A DNA stretch of 64,000 bases from Aphanomyces cochlioides (GCA_019828595.1 JAHQRK010000010.1:1364001-1428000), one strand, 5' to 3'; shown: positions 1-11,900, numbered from the stretch's first letter. The notes: a model not told the origin generated them from the sequence alone. Numbers and translations are program-made.

Positions 1-1032
1 CAGAGGAAACAAATGTACAAGGCAAGAATTGAGGGCGGTAAAAGCCCTTCACCAACCCAATTAGTGACTACAAGGGTAATTTAGTCCGATGAGCGAGCTC
101 CTGGGCAGAAATACTGCTAAACACTGCGGTGATGATGATTGCACCCAATGTGATGGAAGGAAACACGTAGCCCAGCGTGCATTTGGCAAAGTAATGGTAC
201 TGAAGATCGTTAGAGGAATACAAGACATGAATAACGTACGAGGAACCCAATACCGACGAGAGATCCTCCCAGAGTCAGAAGCACGAGTGCAAAAAATGCG
301 CTCTTCCTGAAGATGAGTGTTCAAATATGATCAAATCATTTGAAGGAATACCAAAACCATCCGTACGAAGAGGTCTGGGAATAGGAGAGAAGAGAGACGC
401 GCTCATCTGCATTGGACGCTTCCATCTTGGTAATCAAATAGTCTCGAACATAATCTGTATCCAGGGTCTGACAATGCGCACAATCGGGAAGCACGTACAA
501 ACTGTATCGATAATAATAACAAGCTGGAGCAAGATGAATAAGACCGACGCAACTCGGGCGACCCACGCATACCCGTAAAAGAAACCTTTCATCAGCACCG
601 TAAATCTCCACGAAGCACGCTTGTTTTCGTACCGTTGGGGATGGTATACGAGCCGGTAAAGATAATCGCATACATGGGCAATTGAAAGCACCAAAGGCAG
701 CAACAATTGTTGAATCCTCGATCCGAGAGTGCGCTTACACAAGCCATGATGGCAAAGAAGATTGACATGGCAAAACTAGCTCTATGAAGAGAAGAATGAG
801 TTCATCGAGCGCCAGAATTTCGACAGCATGTACCGATAGATAGCTTGATTCCCAACGCAGTGAGGGTTCCCCACGGCCACGTTACACGTCTCAAACGACC
901 ACAAATGCTTCAAAATGCCTATAAGAGTTAACGAAATGCTCATCATGCAGCATTACCATCTCCAAATGCACGCAGCGCCGTCGCTAGGATAGCATTCACG
1001 AAAAATAGCGCAGTGTATGCGATCCTCGTCAT
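1..1032 (-). CDS. SERINC/TMS1-family multipass membrane protein (3' end beyond window)
   Basis: SERINC proteins are multipass membrane proteins linked to serine-derived lipids. Reading the minus strand from the ATG at 1030-1032 gives MTRIAYTALFFVNAILA. Two introns of ordinary size then join it to a segment with Cys, CVGNQAIYR and SFAMSIFFAIMAC, the conserved first half of the family. Further exons read YAWVARVASVLFILLQLVII (about 500-560), KSAFFALVLLTLGGSLVGIG (about 260-320) and a Cys-x-x-G-Y-V-F-P stretch ending in FSSIS (about 70-190). At 1-60 the frame GLLPPSILALYICFL matches the family's next transmembrane helix. The middle exons (350-740) are harder to place and a stop near 70 implies a further intron or a frameshift. 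Its start lies only 39-69 bp from the divergent zinc-finger gene, so they share a promoter. The family call is good; the exon borders are partly inferred. Confidence 0.72.
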
Positions 1033-1071
1033 TTTGAAAAATGACGGTGGAAGAGTGAATGAACTCTCAGA

Positions 1072-1887
1072 ATGTTAGTCCAAGAGCTGGAATTCCATTC
1101 AATGGGTGAAAAAAAGCGCCAACGAAGCGCGGAGGTCGTGCCGATCGCCAAGCGGCTACAACAATCTGCAGAGCTAGAGCTAGTGCCAAAAAAAGCCAAG
1201 AGTAACGACTTGGAAGACCAGATCAAACGGCTGGAAGCACAGCTTGAATCCAGTGACAGTTCGAGTGAAGACGACTCCGACAGTGACGAAGACGATGACA
1301 ACGAGGATGAAGCGCCAGGTATTGTAAAACTTTCGGCGTATCAAGACGAATCAGTGCCTGCACTACCACCAGAGATGCTCCCGAAACCATCGTGCCAGTC
1401 GGGCAAAGTATCGACGCATCAGAACAAACCCACGGAGGCGCCAGCACCTCCAAAGATTGTTGGCAAAGTTCCGTTTGCATGCAAACCGTGTGGTTTCGTC
1501 GGCAAGGACTTGGAAGATTTCAAAAACCACAAAGCGTCGAGTGAACATGAAGATGTGGTCCGCGTCACAACGTTTTCGTGCAAGCTCTGCTCCAAGGACT
1601 TTACCAGTGCCGACCAATTGACCGAACACAAAGCAGGCAAGTGGCACCAAATGCGCAAACGAACAAAGAAATCGCATTTCCAAGCCACAGCTGCTCCACG
1701 AGTATGCTATGACTTCCTCCGCGGGAATTGCTTTCGCGGTGACGCTTGTACCTTTGATCATGCAGCTAGCGACAAACCATCATCGAAACAGGCATCAATC
1801 CTACGACCAACTCGCGTTTGTAACCAGTTCCAAGCGGGCACGTGCAAGTTTGGCGACCGTTGTATTTTTCGGCATGATAAATCATAA
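1072..1887 (+). CDS. Zinc-finger protein with two U1/C2H2-type and two CCCH fingers
   Basis: Likely an RNA-binding nuclear protein of 271 residues without introns. An acidic Ser/Asp/Glu run lies at about residues 60-85. Two matrin/U1-like fingers follow, each C-x2-C-x12-H-x5-H (about 137-158 and 169-192), then two CCCH fingers, each C-x7-C-x5-C-x3-H (about 210-230 and 249-268), the second ending at the C-terminus. CCCH fingers usually bind single-stranded RNA, and U1-type fingers are common in splicing factors. The second Met, at 1102, is followed by basic KKRQR and may be the real start, leaving about 70 bp to the divergent SERINC ATG. The exact orthologue is not recognised. Confidence 0.85.
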   Translation: MLVQELEFHSMGEKKRQRSAEVVPIAKRLQQSAELELVPKKAKSNDLEDQIKRLEAQLESSDSSSEDDSDSDEDDDNEDEAPGIVKLSAYQDESVPALPPEMLPKPSCQSGKVSTHQNKPTEAPAPPKIVGKVPFACKPCGFVGKDLEDFKNHKASSEHEDVVRVTTFSCKLCSKDFTSADQLTEHKAGKWHQMRKRTKKSHFQATAAPRVCYDFLRGNCFRGDACTFDHAASDKPSSKQASILRPTRVCNQFQAGTCKFGDRCIFRHDKS

Positions 1888-1929
1888 GAAACATCGTTCC
1901 ACATAGATCTACGTCGTTTTGGCATTGGT

Positions 1930-3017
1930 TTAGATGACAGTTTGGCATTGCAAGAGCGCTTCTGCTTGGTCTCGGGCATGGAGGAGACTTGCAACTTGGA
2001 TGTCGAGGACGGCGAGCATGTCGTCAAGTCCAGGGAGCGCTAATGTGACACTTGTTTGCTTGACAATCTCAATGGTCTGGCCTCGAAATACGCTACTCGA
2101 CAGAAATGACGGACCCAAACCAAAAAAACTTACGTGACTTGGCCAGCAAATTCCTTCTTGTTGGCAGCAGACAAGACCTCGTCGATGGGTTTCGTCGACG
2201 CAGAGACTACAAAGGCTTCGATGACCTACACACAGTTAAAGATGAGAGGGAAAGCAGGGAGGCAGCATACAAGACGAGCTTGGTGCACTGAAAAGTCAAT
2301 GAGCATGTCGCTCGGCAATGGTGGTTGGAATTGCTACACTCAGCAATTGAGCAATGAATTTGAACTTGGACAAACTTACGTGGTCAAGTTGTGTGCAGTA
2401 GGGGAAGCGGCGATTGCTGGGTAGTCGTACAGCATTACCACCTTTCCGAAGAGCTTGACAAGATCGATTGAGTTCCTTCCAAAAAGTTAAGAGGGTTTGA
2501 GCAATCCGTCGGAGTACCTCGACGACAAATTCGACCAAAGCAACCCACACTGATAAGTTAGCATCTTCAACAAGAGCGACTTGTTTATCCAAGGCTTGTA
2601 CAACGTGCTCGATGTGACGATATTGGGCTTGCAGCATGCGATGGAATTCTATGAGTTGATCCATCACACACGGCTTCTCTAGTCTACGTCAAGCGCCACG
2701 TCAAATCAGCAGTCCTTGATCTTCTCCTTACTTGGCGTTTACAAGATGACCCCTCCTTAGGTTAACTTCGATCTCAGCATCTGCCACAATATGTCCCTAC
2801 CAAGCATCAGACACGATGCGTTTGCAGAAGGTACATCAATTTTGACTTTGGCTTTCATGGCTTTGCCCATTTCTTCTTCTTGAGCTTCCATTCGAACCCA
2901 TCGACGTTCAGCATTCTCAAGTTGATGCTGTACTCGAACGAGTAGTTCTGGGACGTCTTCCTTGACGAATTGACGCATTTCGCGCGCGAGTTCGGCTTCC
3001 TCCTCGGCGATGCCCAT
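1930..3017 (-). CDS. Rogdi/Rav2-like protein (RAVE-type V-ATPase assembly factor), several exons
   Basis: Rogdi/Rav2 proteins belong to the complex that reassembles the vacuolar proton ATPase. The first exon (from 3017) reads EMRQFVKEDVPELL, fitting the family's N-terminal helix. Small introns then join a 13-nt exon (GAGGGGTCATCTT) to the exon at about 2390-2690. The next exon carries QFQPPLPSDMLIDFSV (about 2310-2345), very close to the hallmark of the Rogdi C-terminal half. After an intron comes VIEAFVVSASTKPIDEVLS (about 2140-2240), and the last exon has LALPGLDDMLAVLDIQ before the TAA at 1930-1932. The gene is convergent with the zinc-finger gene, with a gap of only 42 bp. The identification rests on these motifs and on a total length near 290 residues. 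Some internal splice sites are uncertain. Confidence 0.55.
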
Positions 3018-4080
3018 GTTGGATCTTCCTTTAGCAATGAAAATTGAATTAATTGGTCAAAATAAATTATTTTATCCAATCAAAAGAAATATTTGAATTA
3101 CTTTAATTGGCTATAAATAAATAATTTAGACCAATTCAATAAAATAAAGTTTTTCAATAAAGTAAAGGGGCGTTTCAGACTGACTGACGGTTTCAAGGTG
3201 AAGACTCGGCATAATGTCGCAATCCTTTGGGTCTCCAAGTTCTATCCGCCAAGAGATTCCCAGATGTGAACGAGCTGGCGATGGTGTGTCCATTCCTTGA
3301 AGCGAAACGTTCACCTCGGAGCAGTCCGTCAAATATCCTCGCACCGAAATCCAACGCCTTCTCATCGTAGCCAGATGACGCTTTGAATCGATCCAGAAGG
3401 AGATGCATTTTGCATGGCAAATTCCATCTCCATCGTCGAGGGCTTCCAAGACGAGAGCTGTGCAAACAACACGACAGCTTTGATGAGTCGTATCAATGCT
3501 TTCCAGATCTCGGCAAATGGTCTAACAGCTGTAAATGTATTTTCCCGTCCCTGTCAATCAAATGCGACTCGGATACCAATTTGTATCCGAGTCGCATTTG
3601 ATTGACAGTACATTCCATTTGCAAAGTGAATGTTAATGCATGGCGGAGCTGTGGGTCGTAATTTCACGGTGTCGTGCCCCTCTTGCACGTGTGACTGTGG
3701 TTCTTTATCCCCATGATGATGCAGGAGATGCAGTCAAGTAACTCCAGTGAACGTGGCTTTGGACGGTGGTCTAGGTGCAGCCCAAACTCGAAACGATCCT
3801 CCGACCAGCAAACATATGCAAGCTTCATCCTGCGTGTTTATGTCGGCGAACCCGTGACTTCATGGGATTTCGTCAGCGCAATCCCTGTCGAGTCAACTTT
3901 TGAAGTTTGCTCCGCTCTCACCTCTGAGGCATCCTTCACTGTGGATGACGCCAGCACGACATACTGTACTGGACATTATGTCCCTTTCAACCTGATCTAC
4001 TTAGTCGAATGTCGGGGATAACAAAGTGGATCAATATAATTCTACGTTCCTTATTCTCTGCTACGCCGTACGAGAACAAT
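3018..4080. other. Unresolved region, possible fragmented minus-strand gene
   Basis: Positions 3050-3180 are AT-rich. On the minus strand there are open stretches at 3193-3465 and 3126-3449 in different frames, and others around 3700-3990 (for example MKLAYVCWSEDRFEFG). No start, splice chain or family could be fixed. The plus-strand ORF at 3713-4021 is probably a shadow. This may be a decayed or many-exon gene, and I recognise no product. Confidence 0.3.
3551..3608. repeat. Perfect 26-bp inverted repeat with 6-nt loop
   Basis: 3551-3576 is exactly the reverse complement of 3583-3608, with CAATTT as the loop. The arms begin CTGTCAATCAAATGCGACTC. As RNA it would form a perfect 26-bp hairpin. 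It could be a tiny foldback element or a small-RNA source. Confidence 0.9.
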
Positions 4081-5043
4081 TTATTCCGAGGAAGGACCGC
4101 CTTGGAAGCCCAACAAAGCCTTGAATTCATCGTACAAGACCAAGACGAAGGCACCACCAGTACCACGGATGACGTTGGAGGCAGCACCCTTGAAGAAGGC
4201 CTTTGGACCTTCATCGGCAAGGATCTTTTGCCAGCAGTGGAGGGTGGACTTGTACAAGATGTCCTTGCGGCCAGCTTGCATCATCATGCGACGACGGACG
4301 GTATCGAAGGGGTAAGACAAGATACCAGCGAAGGTGGTGACGACTTGAGCCACGATCCACTTTTGCCACAAAGGAGCGTTCTTGGGGTCAGTGATGATGA
4401 TATCACGAGCGGTATCGTAACCACCGAAGAAAGCGGCACGGTACACGATGATACCACCGACAGACACACCGAAACCACGGTACAAGCCGGCAACACCATC
4501 GGTCTTGGCGATGGTGGTGATGCAGTGCACCAAACCGTTGTATTGGCGTTCCTTGCCAACACCAACATCAGCACCCAAACGGGTACGGGCGAAATCCAAA
4601 GGATAGACGAACAACAACGAGGTGGCACCAGCAGCTCCGCCCGAAGCCAAGTTACCGATGAAGAAGCGCCAGAATTGGTCCTTCTTGACACCATCCAAGA
4701 AGAGCTTCTTGTACTTGTCCTTGAAGGCAAAGTTCAAGGCTTGGGTAGGGAAGTAACGGATGACGTTGGCCAAGTTACCACGCCAGAAGGACAATGGGCC
4801 TTGTTCCTTGGCGACACGGGTGAAGCAGTTGACAATACCAGTGTAAGGGTCCTTGATTTGGGTCGAGGCGGCTTGGACTTGCAACAACAACTTGACACGT
4901 TCAATGGGGGCGACGACGGTCTTGGAGATACCACCGGCAACACCACCAGCAGCCAAATCCGTCAAGAAAGACATGACAGGGTCTTGCCCGTCCTTCTTGG
5001 GGGCAGTAGCAATAGGTTGCATTTGGGCGTAGCGAGCGAACAT
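4081..5043 (-). CDS. Mitochondrial ADP/ATP carrier
   Basis: Exchanges cytosolic ADP for matrix ATP across the inner mitochondrial membrane. The intron-free 320-residue frame shows the three mitochondrial-carrier repeats: [12 protein letters not shown] (first), [15 protein letters not shown] (second) and [15 protein letters not shown] (third). RRRMMM is the diagnostic signature of adenine nucleotide carriers, and [20 protein letters not shown] closes the last repeat. The frame stays open 40 codons upstream to 5163, but the Met at 5041-5043 ([12 protein letters not shown]) gives the usual length and I chose it. GC-rich third positions, unlike the neighbouring unresolved DNA, suggest high expression. 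Confidence 0.96.
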   Translation of the reverse strand: MFARYAQMQPIATAPKKDGQDPVMSFLTDLAAGGVAGGISKTVVAPIERVKLLLQVQAASTQIKDPYTGIVNCFTRVAKEQGPLSFWRGNLANVIRYFPTQALNFAFKDKYKKLFLDGVKKDQFWRFFIGNLASGGAAGATSLLFVYPLDFARTRLGADVGVGKERQYNGLVHCITTIAKTDGVAGLYRGFGVSVGGIIVYRAAFFGGYDTARDIIITDPKNAPLWQKWIVAQVVTTFAGILSYPFDTVRRRMMMQAGRKDILYKSTLHCWQKILADEGPKAFFKGAASNVIRGTGGAFVLVLYDEFKALLGFQGGPSSE

Positions 5044-6301
5044 CCTCGGCAAGATCAAGCAAATTGCAAAGTGATCCCGCGAAAGCCGCCAGTCAGTTGC
5101 ACCTATACAAACTCCAAGTCGTTCGATTCTCCACCACTGATTTTCGACCGTTTCGTCAAGCACATCCTGTCATCCCACGAATAAAACTCTCTTTTTATTC
5201 GATACAATTTCCAACTATAAATAGAATTTAGAGATAAAAATACATCTGTGAGTCGACGAGTTTACAAATTTCAAGTCATTTCCAAGTCGGTTTTCGCCTC
5301 TGTGTTGGTGCGTTTCGAACCGTTGATTGGCTGTTGGCGGAGATTCGTCGTTTTATCCGGATCCGGATAAACAGTTTGAAACAATTGTCGCAATCGACAC
5401 CACGTGGACGGCCGAGGATGATCGATGGAAGAAGGGGGCGACCGATCGTCAGAAAAGACGTCAGAGAGAGAGAGAGAAAAAGAAGCGTGGGCGGAACGGA
5501 TATTGTATAAAAGCGGTATGTAGAAGACGGAGGGCGATTTGAGATTGGCAACTCGCACGAACGTGGTATCACCTCGGCGTGTATTGATTGTTAAAGAGAA
5601 CCCAAGTCCACATCCATGGAGCTTTTCGTTGAATCTGGTCCGTACAAATGATGATCGTTTGTTTGAACGGACTGTAGATCCACACGAGACGAGGGGAAGT
5701 CCGAGAGATTGATGGCGAGCACACACTGGCATAATATTGTCGCCTCGCTTGGATTGCTTCGGCGTGCTGATCACCCCACGTTGTGCAATTTGACACTTGT
5801 CTGACTTTCGACGCCCGATCACAGGAATTCTATGATGCCCACGCCAAGATGGGACCGATGATTTCTTGTTTGAATTGCATATGGTTGTTCGCGTTGACTT
5901 GACCATCCCTTGGAATATTGCCACACTCCCCGCCATTCCCATGAAAAATAAGACTGAAGACCGTCAATTGGATTGAAGGCCCCCGCTTGAGGCCTGGAAC
6001 TCGACATGGAAGGCGCCCAGCCTCTCGTTGCATCTTCTATTATGCTTCTTTACGGGACTCTCCTGAAAAATTCCAACAAAGCCTCAACTCGGGGCAAGTT
6101 CGGGTCGCATTGCTGGCAGTCTTGAAGAACTTTGCCGCCTTTTTGGCTCAATTGCTGGCGCGATGTACTTGATACTTGGGTGGAAGATTGTGGATTTCAA
6201 ACCAATCCCGACGTGATTTATACTGCGTGGGTTGTGAAGTATAAAAGCTGCTCCTGCTTCAGCGCTTCCTTTCTTCTACATTGCCTTCCTTGGTGCTCTG
6301 T
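5044..6301. other. Carrier promoter region and unresolved stretch
   Basis: 5044-5400 is the upstream region of the ADP/ATP carrier and contains the 20-bp palindrome at 5352-5371. From about 5560 to 6300 several overlapping minus-strand frames exist (5271-5942, 5569-5796, 5819-6007), but no conserved motif or convincing splice chain. I recognise no gene here. Confidence 0.35.
5352..5371. promoter_or_regulatory. Palindromic TATCCGGAT motif upstream of ADP/ATP carrier
   Basis: TTTATCCGGATCCGGATAAA is a perfect 20-bp palindrome made of two overlapping TATCCGGAT units, about 310 bp upstream of the carrier ATG. Related TATCCGGATA sites recur near 13.8, 15.85, 58.95 and 61.3 kb, always upstream of gene starts, so it is probably a transcription-factor site. 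Confidence 0.5.
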
Positions 6302-9061
6302 TCATTTGAGTTCCTTGCCACTGTTGGGTATGATACGGAATGCCATGAGATTGCTCTGGGCAGAGTAAAACAAATCGATCGAATAAACCAGCCGCGTTGC
6401 AATATCACGATGGGCCATGGTTTCTCCTTGAGAAAGAATGCCATGGCGTGCGAGCATTTCCTTGGTCGCGATTTGCTCGGTGGCTACATTTGTTCGTGGA
6501 TGGATGCCAGCTACTTTGATATGCCAGATGTCTTTGCCGTCATCGTCAGTGGTTTTCTGGAAGAAGACATGCAACAAAAGCCACGAGTGACGAATCCGTC
6601 GAGCAAATTTAAACGAAATGCCATGCTTGTCGCGCTCGTGTCGCCGCAACTGCCGCCGGAGCGCACGTCGAAATTCATACTGCAGTTTGACAACGCTACG
6701 GTAGACAAGGTGCCAAAATCGCTGACGAAGCCACCGACGAATGTACGATTGGATGCGTTGAGCGGCCACATTGCTTCGAATAAGCTCGTTGGCGTGCACC
6801 AGCACGATCCTCTGCATGTCGAACCAATTGAGAATCCAGTGGTCGCAAGCAACCGTTATGACGGGATGCTGAGGATTAAATCCGTACGCGACCAATGTGT
6901 GTGGGTCTTGAAACCACCCAAGGCGATTATCGCGACCTCTTCTTGTGCCTGGCATTGCTCCAAGCTCGTTGAGTCGCCAAGCGTGTTCGTATACCGCTTG
7001 ATGGTACGCCATGCGACCCATGTGACCACGGAAAACACGTTGAATTGTCGTGGCAGTCTACGAAATTGCTCGAAATCACTTGTCCAGGATCAGCGGCTGA
7101 CCTGAATGACCTGTCGGTTGAATTTCTTGCGCAGAGCTACGGATGCAGTGAGACGAATGCAATTGCCGTATGTTGCCGCGAGTTTTTCATGCTCATCACG
7201 GAGAAAAACAGCCCACTCGGAAGTTGCCAATTTGATTGCAGGGTGTTCGATCGGTCGGCCCCGAGGCGTTTGACCAGCGACGATCAATTCAAATCCCCGA
7301 GTTGTGTATTCTAGCCACAATTGGCGTTGGATCGTTCCAAAAAGATCTGGCCACCTATAGCGCTCCTAAACATTGTCGTCAAGACAGGACGACAAGTTAC
7401 AAGTCTACCACAACATGGGCGAGATAGTTCGGAAGCAGGAGCTCGAGATGCGCTACGGAGATGCGAGTTTCCAATATTCCCAACGAAGACACATCAACAA
7501 ACTTGACTTGAACGCTGAAATCCATCCAAGCCTACGTTAACAAAACAAGCCCGACGGTGAGAAATACGATGACGATTGCGTACATGCATGCTAAGAAGTC
7601 CACGAAAAAATTGCACTCCTTTGAATTGCATGAGATGGCAAGCCCGATACACGCTCGGATATCGCAATGCCAAGACTTCTTCCTACTCAAAGCTTGAGTC
7701 AACACAGAATTATGGAGACTTACTTGGGTCCAAGCAAGACAAGGCACAAGGGGTGTAAACCATGAAGTCCAATGCGTCAATGCGTGCTTGAACGACGATG
7801 GAAGCTGAGAAAAAGTCAGTGGAATGCTTTCTCAAGAATTAATCTCACGTACCTCGCTTGGAAGATAAATTCGTGACCGAATCTGCGGCATCATGGCGAC
7901 AAGATGGTCAATGTTTAAGTCAAAGTTGCTGGTTTTCGAATTTCTGGGGCAATACGCTTGAATCAAAAGTGACGGCGACGTCGATTGTACATTTGAAGAT
8001 TGTGAAACTGATAGAATGACGCGAAACCCACGTCCAAGCGAATACGCACGAGTGAAGAGATGACTTTCATGGACAAAATGACGCATGATCGGGTGATTCG
8101 CCACAGACAGCTCTTGTTCTTCGACTGAAACGACTGAAGGCGCGACTGGAGCGACACAAGCTGTCTGTGTGGATGCTGTGGATATAGACATCGAGGTGTC
8201 GACTGCTCTATGCCTGCCTTTGAAATGCACGACCGCGCCTTCAATCCGCACAGAAACCTCAGCATCTTGCACCAATGTGACGTCGTCAAAGACTGGAAGA
8301 GCAGTGAAGAGGTCAAAAGACTTCGTCCAGATAGCCTGGCAGCGAGCTTGTAGAGACCTAAAGAAGATTGTGAGACGCTTGGATTCAGCTATGGTGTTCG
8401 AACGAGTCCAAAGACATGGCAGTCAATTCTGCTTGTAGAACCATGAAGGAGTATTGCAATGATGCCTTCTTCTTGACGGAAACACTCTTCTTCTACGAAA
8501 TGTATCAGACATCGCCGGTGAGGATGTGCCAACTGGAATTGAGCCATGCAAGCTTTGCAACCGAGAGAGCCAACTCTGAAGCATGGTGTTTGTTGAGTCT
8601 GGTAGTTGACCTACTGATGGCTTGACTGCTGGGATTGGCTTTTCTGCTTTCGCTCTATTGTTTGCATTCTTCTCATCGCTTGGAGTCGCTGGGTGTGGCT
8701 TGGACAATGGGGCTCTCTTTCCACCGTTGCTTTTCGGATTGAGAGCTCGTTGGTTGGGCTGTTCTAAAGATCTCCTCCTTGAATCTCTTCTCTCCAACGA
8801 AGGGATTGATGCCTTTCTCGTCGGTGTCTTTTCGTGCAGAGCTTTTCTTGGTGGAGATCGACATGCTTGTATCTGGGTGAATTTCGGAAGTGATGGCAAC
8901 TTTCTCTTGGACGCAAGAAGAGCGCTCGATACTTTGGCACCGCAATGTGGACAAAATTTTGCAATCACGCGGCATGGTTGGCGGCAAGCGCCGCACGCAT
9001 TCGTCTCAAAGGAGGAAGCGTCGACTCGTTCCTGCCCAGACGTCGTCGGATCATCGAGCAT
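6302..9061 (-). CDS. Zinc-ribbon and IQ-motif protein, multi-exon
   Basis: The first exon (from 9061) encodes a zinc ribbon, C-x2-C-x11-C-x2-C (CGACRQPC ... FCPHCG), followed by a basic, Ser/Pro-rich low-complexity stretch to about 8500. Next come an exon at about 7850-8385 (ends YLPSEV at a GT donor), an exon near 7745-7805 (IVVQARIDALDFMVYTP), a Phe/Arg-rich IQ-like exon near 7545-7710 (VQFFRGLL), one at about 7135-7365 (GTIQRQLWLEYTTRGF) and the last from about 7045, which opens IQRVFRGHMGRMAY and contains a further IQ motif, AAQRIQSYIRRWLRQRFW. The stop is at 6302-6304. IQ motifs usually bind calmodulin, so a calmodulin-regulated cytoskeletal or flagellar role is possible but unproven. 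The introns near 8390-8500 and 7380-7545 could not be fixed uniquely. Confidence 0.6.
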
Positions 9062-10118
9062 GAAACTGTCAATTTACTTAATTGACAAGTCCTGCATATT
9101 TATTGGCTAAAATGTATTATTCAAACTACTGTACGTAAAAAAACACTTTACGTAAAGTAGTCGTCGAATTTTTTCAATTTTTTCAGCCAATCAAATCAAT
9201 TCAGTGCATTGTTTGTGTACGAAACCTTGTTAAATTTTATCTCCTATATTAACGTATATTTAATTGTCATCGTATCCAAGTTTATACTGGTGTATACCCT
9301 TTAAAGTAACATTTCCTATGAAAAATAATAGTTCACGATCTGCATGCATCTCCACAATTCGGACAAGAAATTCTGCTGTCGATCTATTCGTTTATTGAAA
9401 AGTCCCTCATCTGCACCCATAAAGTGTGTTGTGTGTATTCCATGGACAGTCCACTCATTCCCATCATGGTGGTGGCATTGGAATCCCATACCACCCAAGT
9501 TCAAGTGTCAGGTGCCGTGGTTCACGTCTGGACGTGAACTACAGATGGCCTCTTGACTCCCAAGAGTCTCTCTCTGCTGTGGAATGGACACCAAAAATTT
9601 TGCACCATTGTTCCAATGGAAACTTTTATACACACCAACTGTAATAATATTAAAATAAATATCGAATATGACAGATTAAATTTGATGAAAATTCGTCAAA
9701 TTTATTCATTTTCTTTTTTAAGGGCCCGTCTGGCAACCGAAAATATTACAATAAATAGGTCCAAAATGCCATTTTGAGGCCAAATTCAATATTTTGGTCA
9801 AAATATGAACTTGTTTATCTCAAAGAGTTTTGCACCAAATCCAATATTGTTGGGATATACTCACTGGAGGCTCTCAAAATGCCATTTTACGAAATGGAGG
9901 TTTTACCTCTGTTTTGAATATGTCATAAATCGTTGATCCCAATTTAGCTGAAAATGGCATACTAGTATTGATTTTGAAATTTTGCAAGACGCACCCTAAG
10001 TAAATATGGTGAGTAATTCGGTCAAATTATGTACAGTATGATTGGAAGATTTTTCAGCATCAGACGGGACAGTTCTTTTTCCATAACGTTACCTGATTTA
10101 TCCACAGTGTCGACCACG
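9062..10118. other. AT-rich intergenic region
   Basis: Strongly AT-rich DNA between the divergent IQ-motif gene and the first mannosidase. Apart from the MITE at 9722-9996 I see no gene. Confidence 0.5.
9722..9996. mobile_element. 275-bp MITE, Harbinger-like ends, TAA target duplication
   Basis: The left end reads GGGCCCGTCTGGCAA after TAA (9719-9721). The right end, reverse-complemented, reads GGGTGCGTCTTGCAA, followed by TAA (9997-9999). TAA/TTA duplications and the GGGCCCGTCTGG end match the larger elements at 29.5-32.9 kb. There is no coding capacity. Confidence 0.7.
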
Positions 10119-11900
10119 ATGGCGCAAATGCCCACGGCGCTCAAGCTCGTGCTCTTCCTCGTCATGCTGTCGATGATTGCGCTCTTGGAGCTGGCGATCA
10201 TCCCCCGCGTGTACGGCCCCTTTCGCTACGTCAGCGAAGTGCGCGCCAAAGCCACACACTTTCGCCCGACGGTGTCAATAGACAAGTTTATTCCATCTCC
10301 AGAGGAAGACTTAGACGACGTGCAGAAGAGCCGACTCAGCGCTGTCCGACAAGCCATGGTGCATGCCTGGTCGTCCTATGAAAAGTATGCCTTTGGCGCC
10401 GATGAAGTCGGACCAGTCTCAGGCACACGACGGCAAGATGTCTGGGGAGGCATTGGTGTCACGCTTGTGGATTCCCTCGACACGCTCTATATTATGGGCA
10501 TGCACGTGAGTTTGACCCCAGACTTGCTTTGGTCCAATGCCAGTTTTTTTAGGATGAGTTCCAGAGGGCACGAGACTGGGTTGCCAATGAAATGGACTTT
10601 AGCCATCTTGGAAAGGACGGCGGAACGATCAGCGTCTTTGAAGTCATTATCCGCCAGCTCGGTGGCCTCCTAAGTGCATACGATCTATCTCAAGACGAAG
10701 TATTCAAGAAACGCGCTGTTGAATTCGCCAACATGCTCCTCCCAGCCTTTGAAGACAATGTGTTCTACACACATTACAATGTCTATGCCCAAACCAGCAA
10801 ACTAAGCAACTATTACTGGTGGCAGCGGTATGACTTCTTTCCATCGACTTTTTTCTTAAGGCACTTTCAGAGGTCTGCTGGCTGATTTCGGCTCGCTTCA
10901 GCTCGAGATGCGATACTTGAGTGATATCACTGGCAATCCAGAATATGCAGCGAAGGTATTGAATGCGCTGGAAGCCTTTATAATGCTTAAAACTGCCGTA
11001 GGGCGACGCTTTCTATGAAGTTGTTCGGCGTGAAGGCTCATATCAAAACACGGGTCTGTTTCCAATCCACTTTGAACCAGCATATGGAACTTTTGCCCAG
11101 ACAGATTCACTCATTACGTTTGGTGCCCGTGGCGATTCCTTCTACGAATATCTTTTGAAAGTTTGGATTTACAGCGGAAAGCGCGATTCTTTCCTTCGAG
11201 GAACGTACGATGCTGCAGTGGATGGCATGGAGCGATACTTGCTTGTGCATTCCAAGCCAGATGACGCATACTACCTACAAGAGTTGCTCATTCCTTCCAT
11301 GGAGGTATGCCTCTGGTAGTCTACGTCATGATTCATTTGCTCGCTAACTAGGGAAGCCCAAAGCAAGATCATTTACTCTGCTTTGTACCAGGCATGCTAG
11401 CTCTTGGCACATTGGGTGAGACCAACGCGACAAAAGTGGCACGCCATTTAGACCTCGCCAAGAAACTCATGCAAACTTGCTACACGATGTACAGCCGGCA
11501 ACCCACAGGACTAGCTCCTGATATGGTGGAGTTTCCTGGCTATCAAGTGCTCGAATCTTCGTACCATTTACGACCGGAAACCATTGAAAGTCTCATGTAC
11601 TTATATCGGATCACAAACGACACAACTTACCGAGAGTGGGGATGGCATCTATTTGAATCGCTCGAAAAGTATGCCAAGACAACTCATGGCTACGGCACAG
11701 TACATCATGTGGATCATCTCAAGACGTATTACATCGAAGACAAAATGGAGAGTTTTTTCTTAGCCGAGACTCTCAAGTACCACTACATGCTTCAAACCTC
11801 GTCGTCGTTTTTGCCACTTGACAAGTATGTGTTCAACACTGAAGCCCATCCTTTGACAATCAATCATGCGGCCAACAAGTCCAAGAATGAGCCGTCCTAG
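10119..11900 (+). CDS. GH47 class I alpha-1,2-mannosidase, paralogue 1
   Basis: Trims alpha-1,2-linked mannose from N-glycans in the ER or Golgi. The exons are 10119-10505, 10553-10827, 10871-10955, 11002-11304 and 11352-11900; joined they give 533 codons in frame. A short cytoplasmic tail and a signal anchor (LVLFLVMLSMIALLELAI) indicate a type II membrane protein. Family marks in order are YAFGADEVGPVSG, LVDSLDTLYIMG, FVPGMLALG, RPETIESLMYLYR and the calcium-binding C-terminal FNTEAHP. I chose the Met at 10119 because it directly precedes the anchor; the frame is open back to 10029. It lies tail to tail with paralogue 2, about 150 bp away. Confidence 0.93.

Noticed and set aside
4009..5184. 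391-codon plus-strand ORF opposite the ADP/ATP carrier
   Set aside because: Antisense shadow of a strongly codon-biased gene; composition is Thr/Gly/Asp-rich with no domain, while the minus frame is an unmistakable carrier.
5271..5942. 223-codon minus-strand ORF upstream of the carrier
   Set aside because: It runs through the TATCCGGAT palindrome and simple-sequence AGAGAG stretches, has no domain and overlaps other equally open frames, so chance or a UTR is more likely.
6281..7105. 274-codon plus-strand ORF opposite the IQ-motif gene
   Set aside because: The minus strand holds several IQ motifs and consistent splice sites; the plus frame has no domain.
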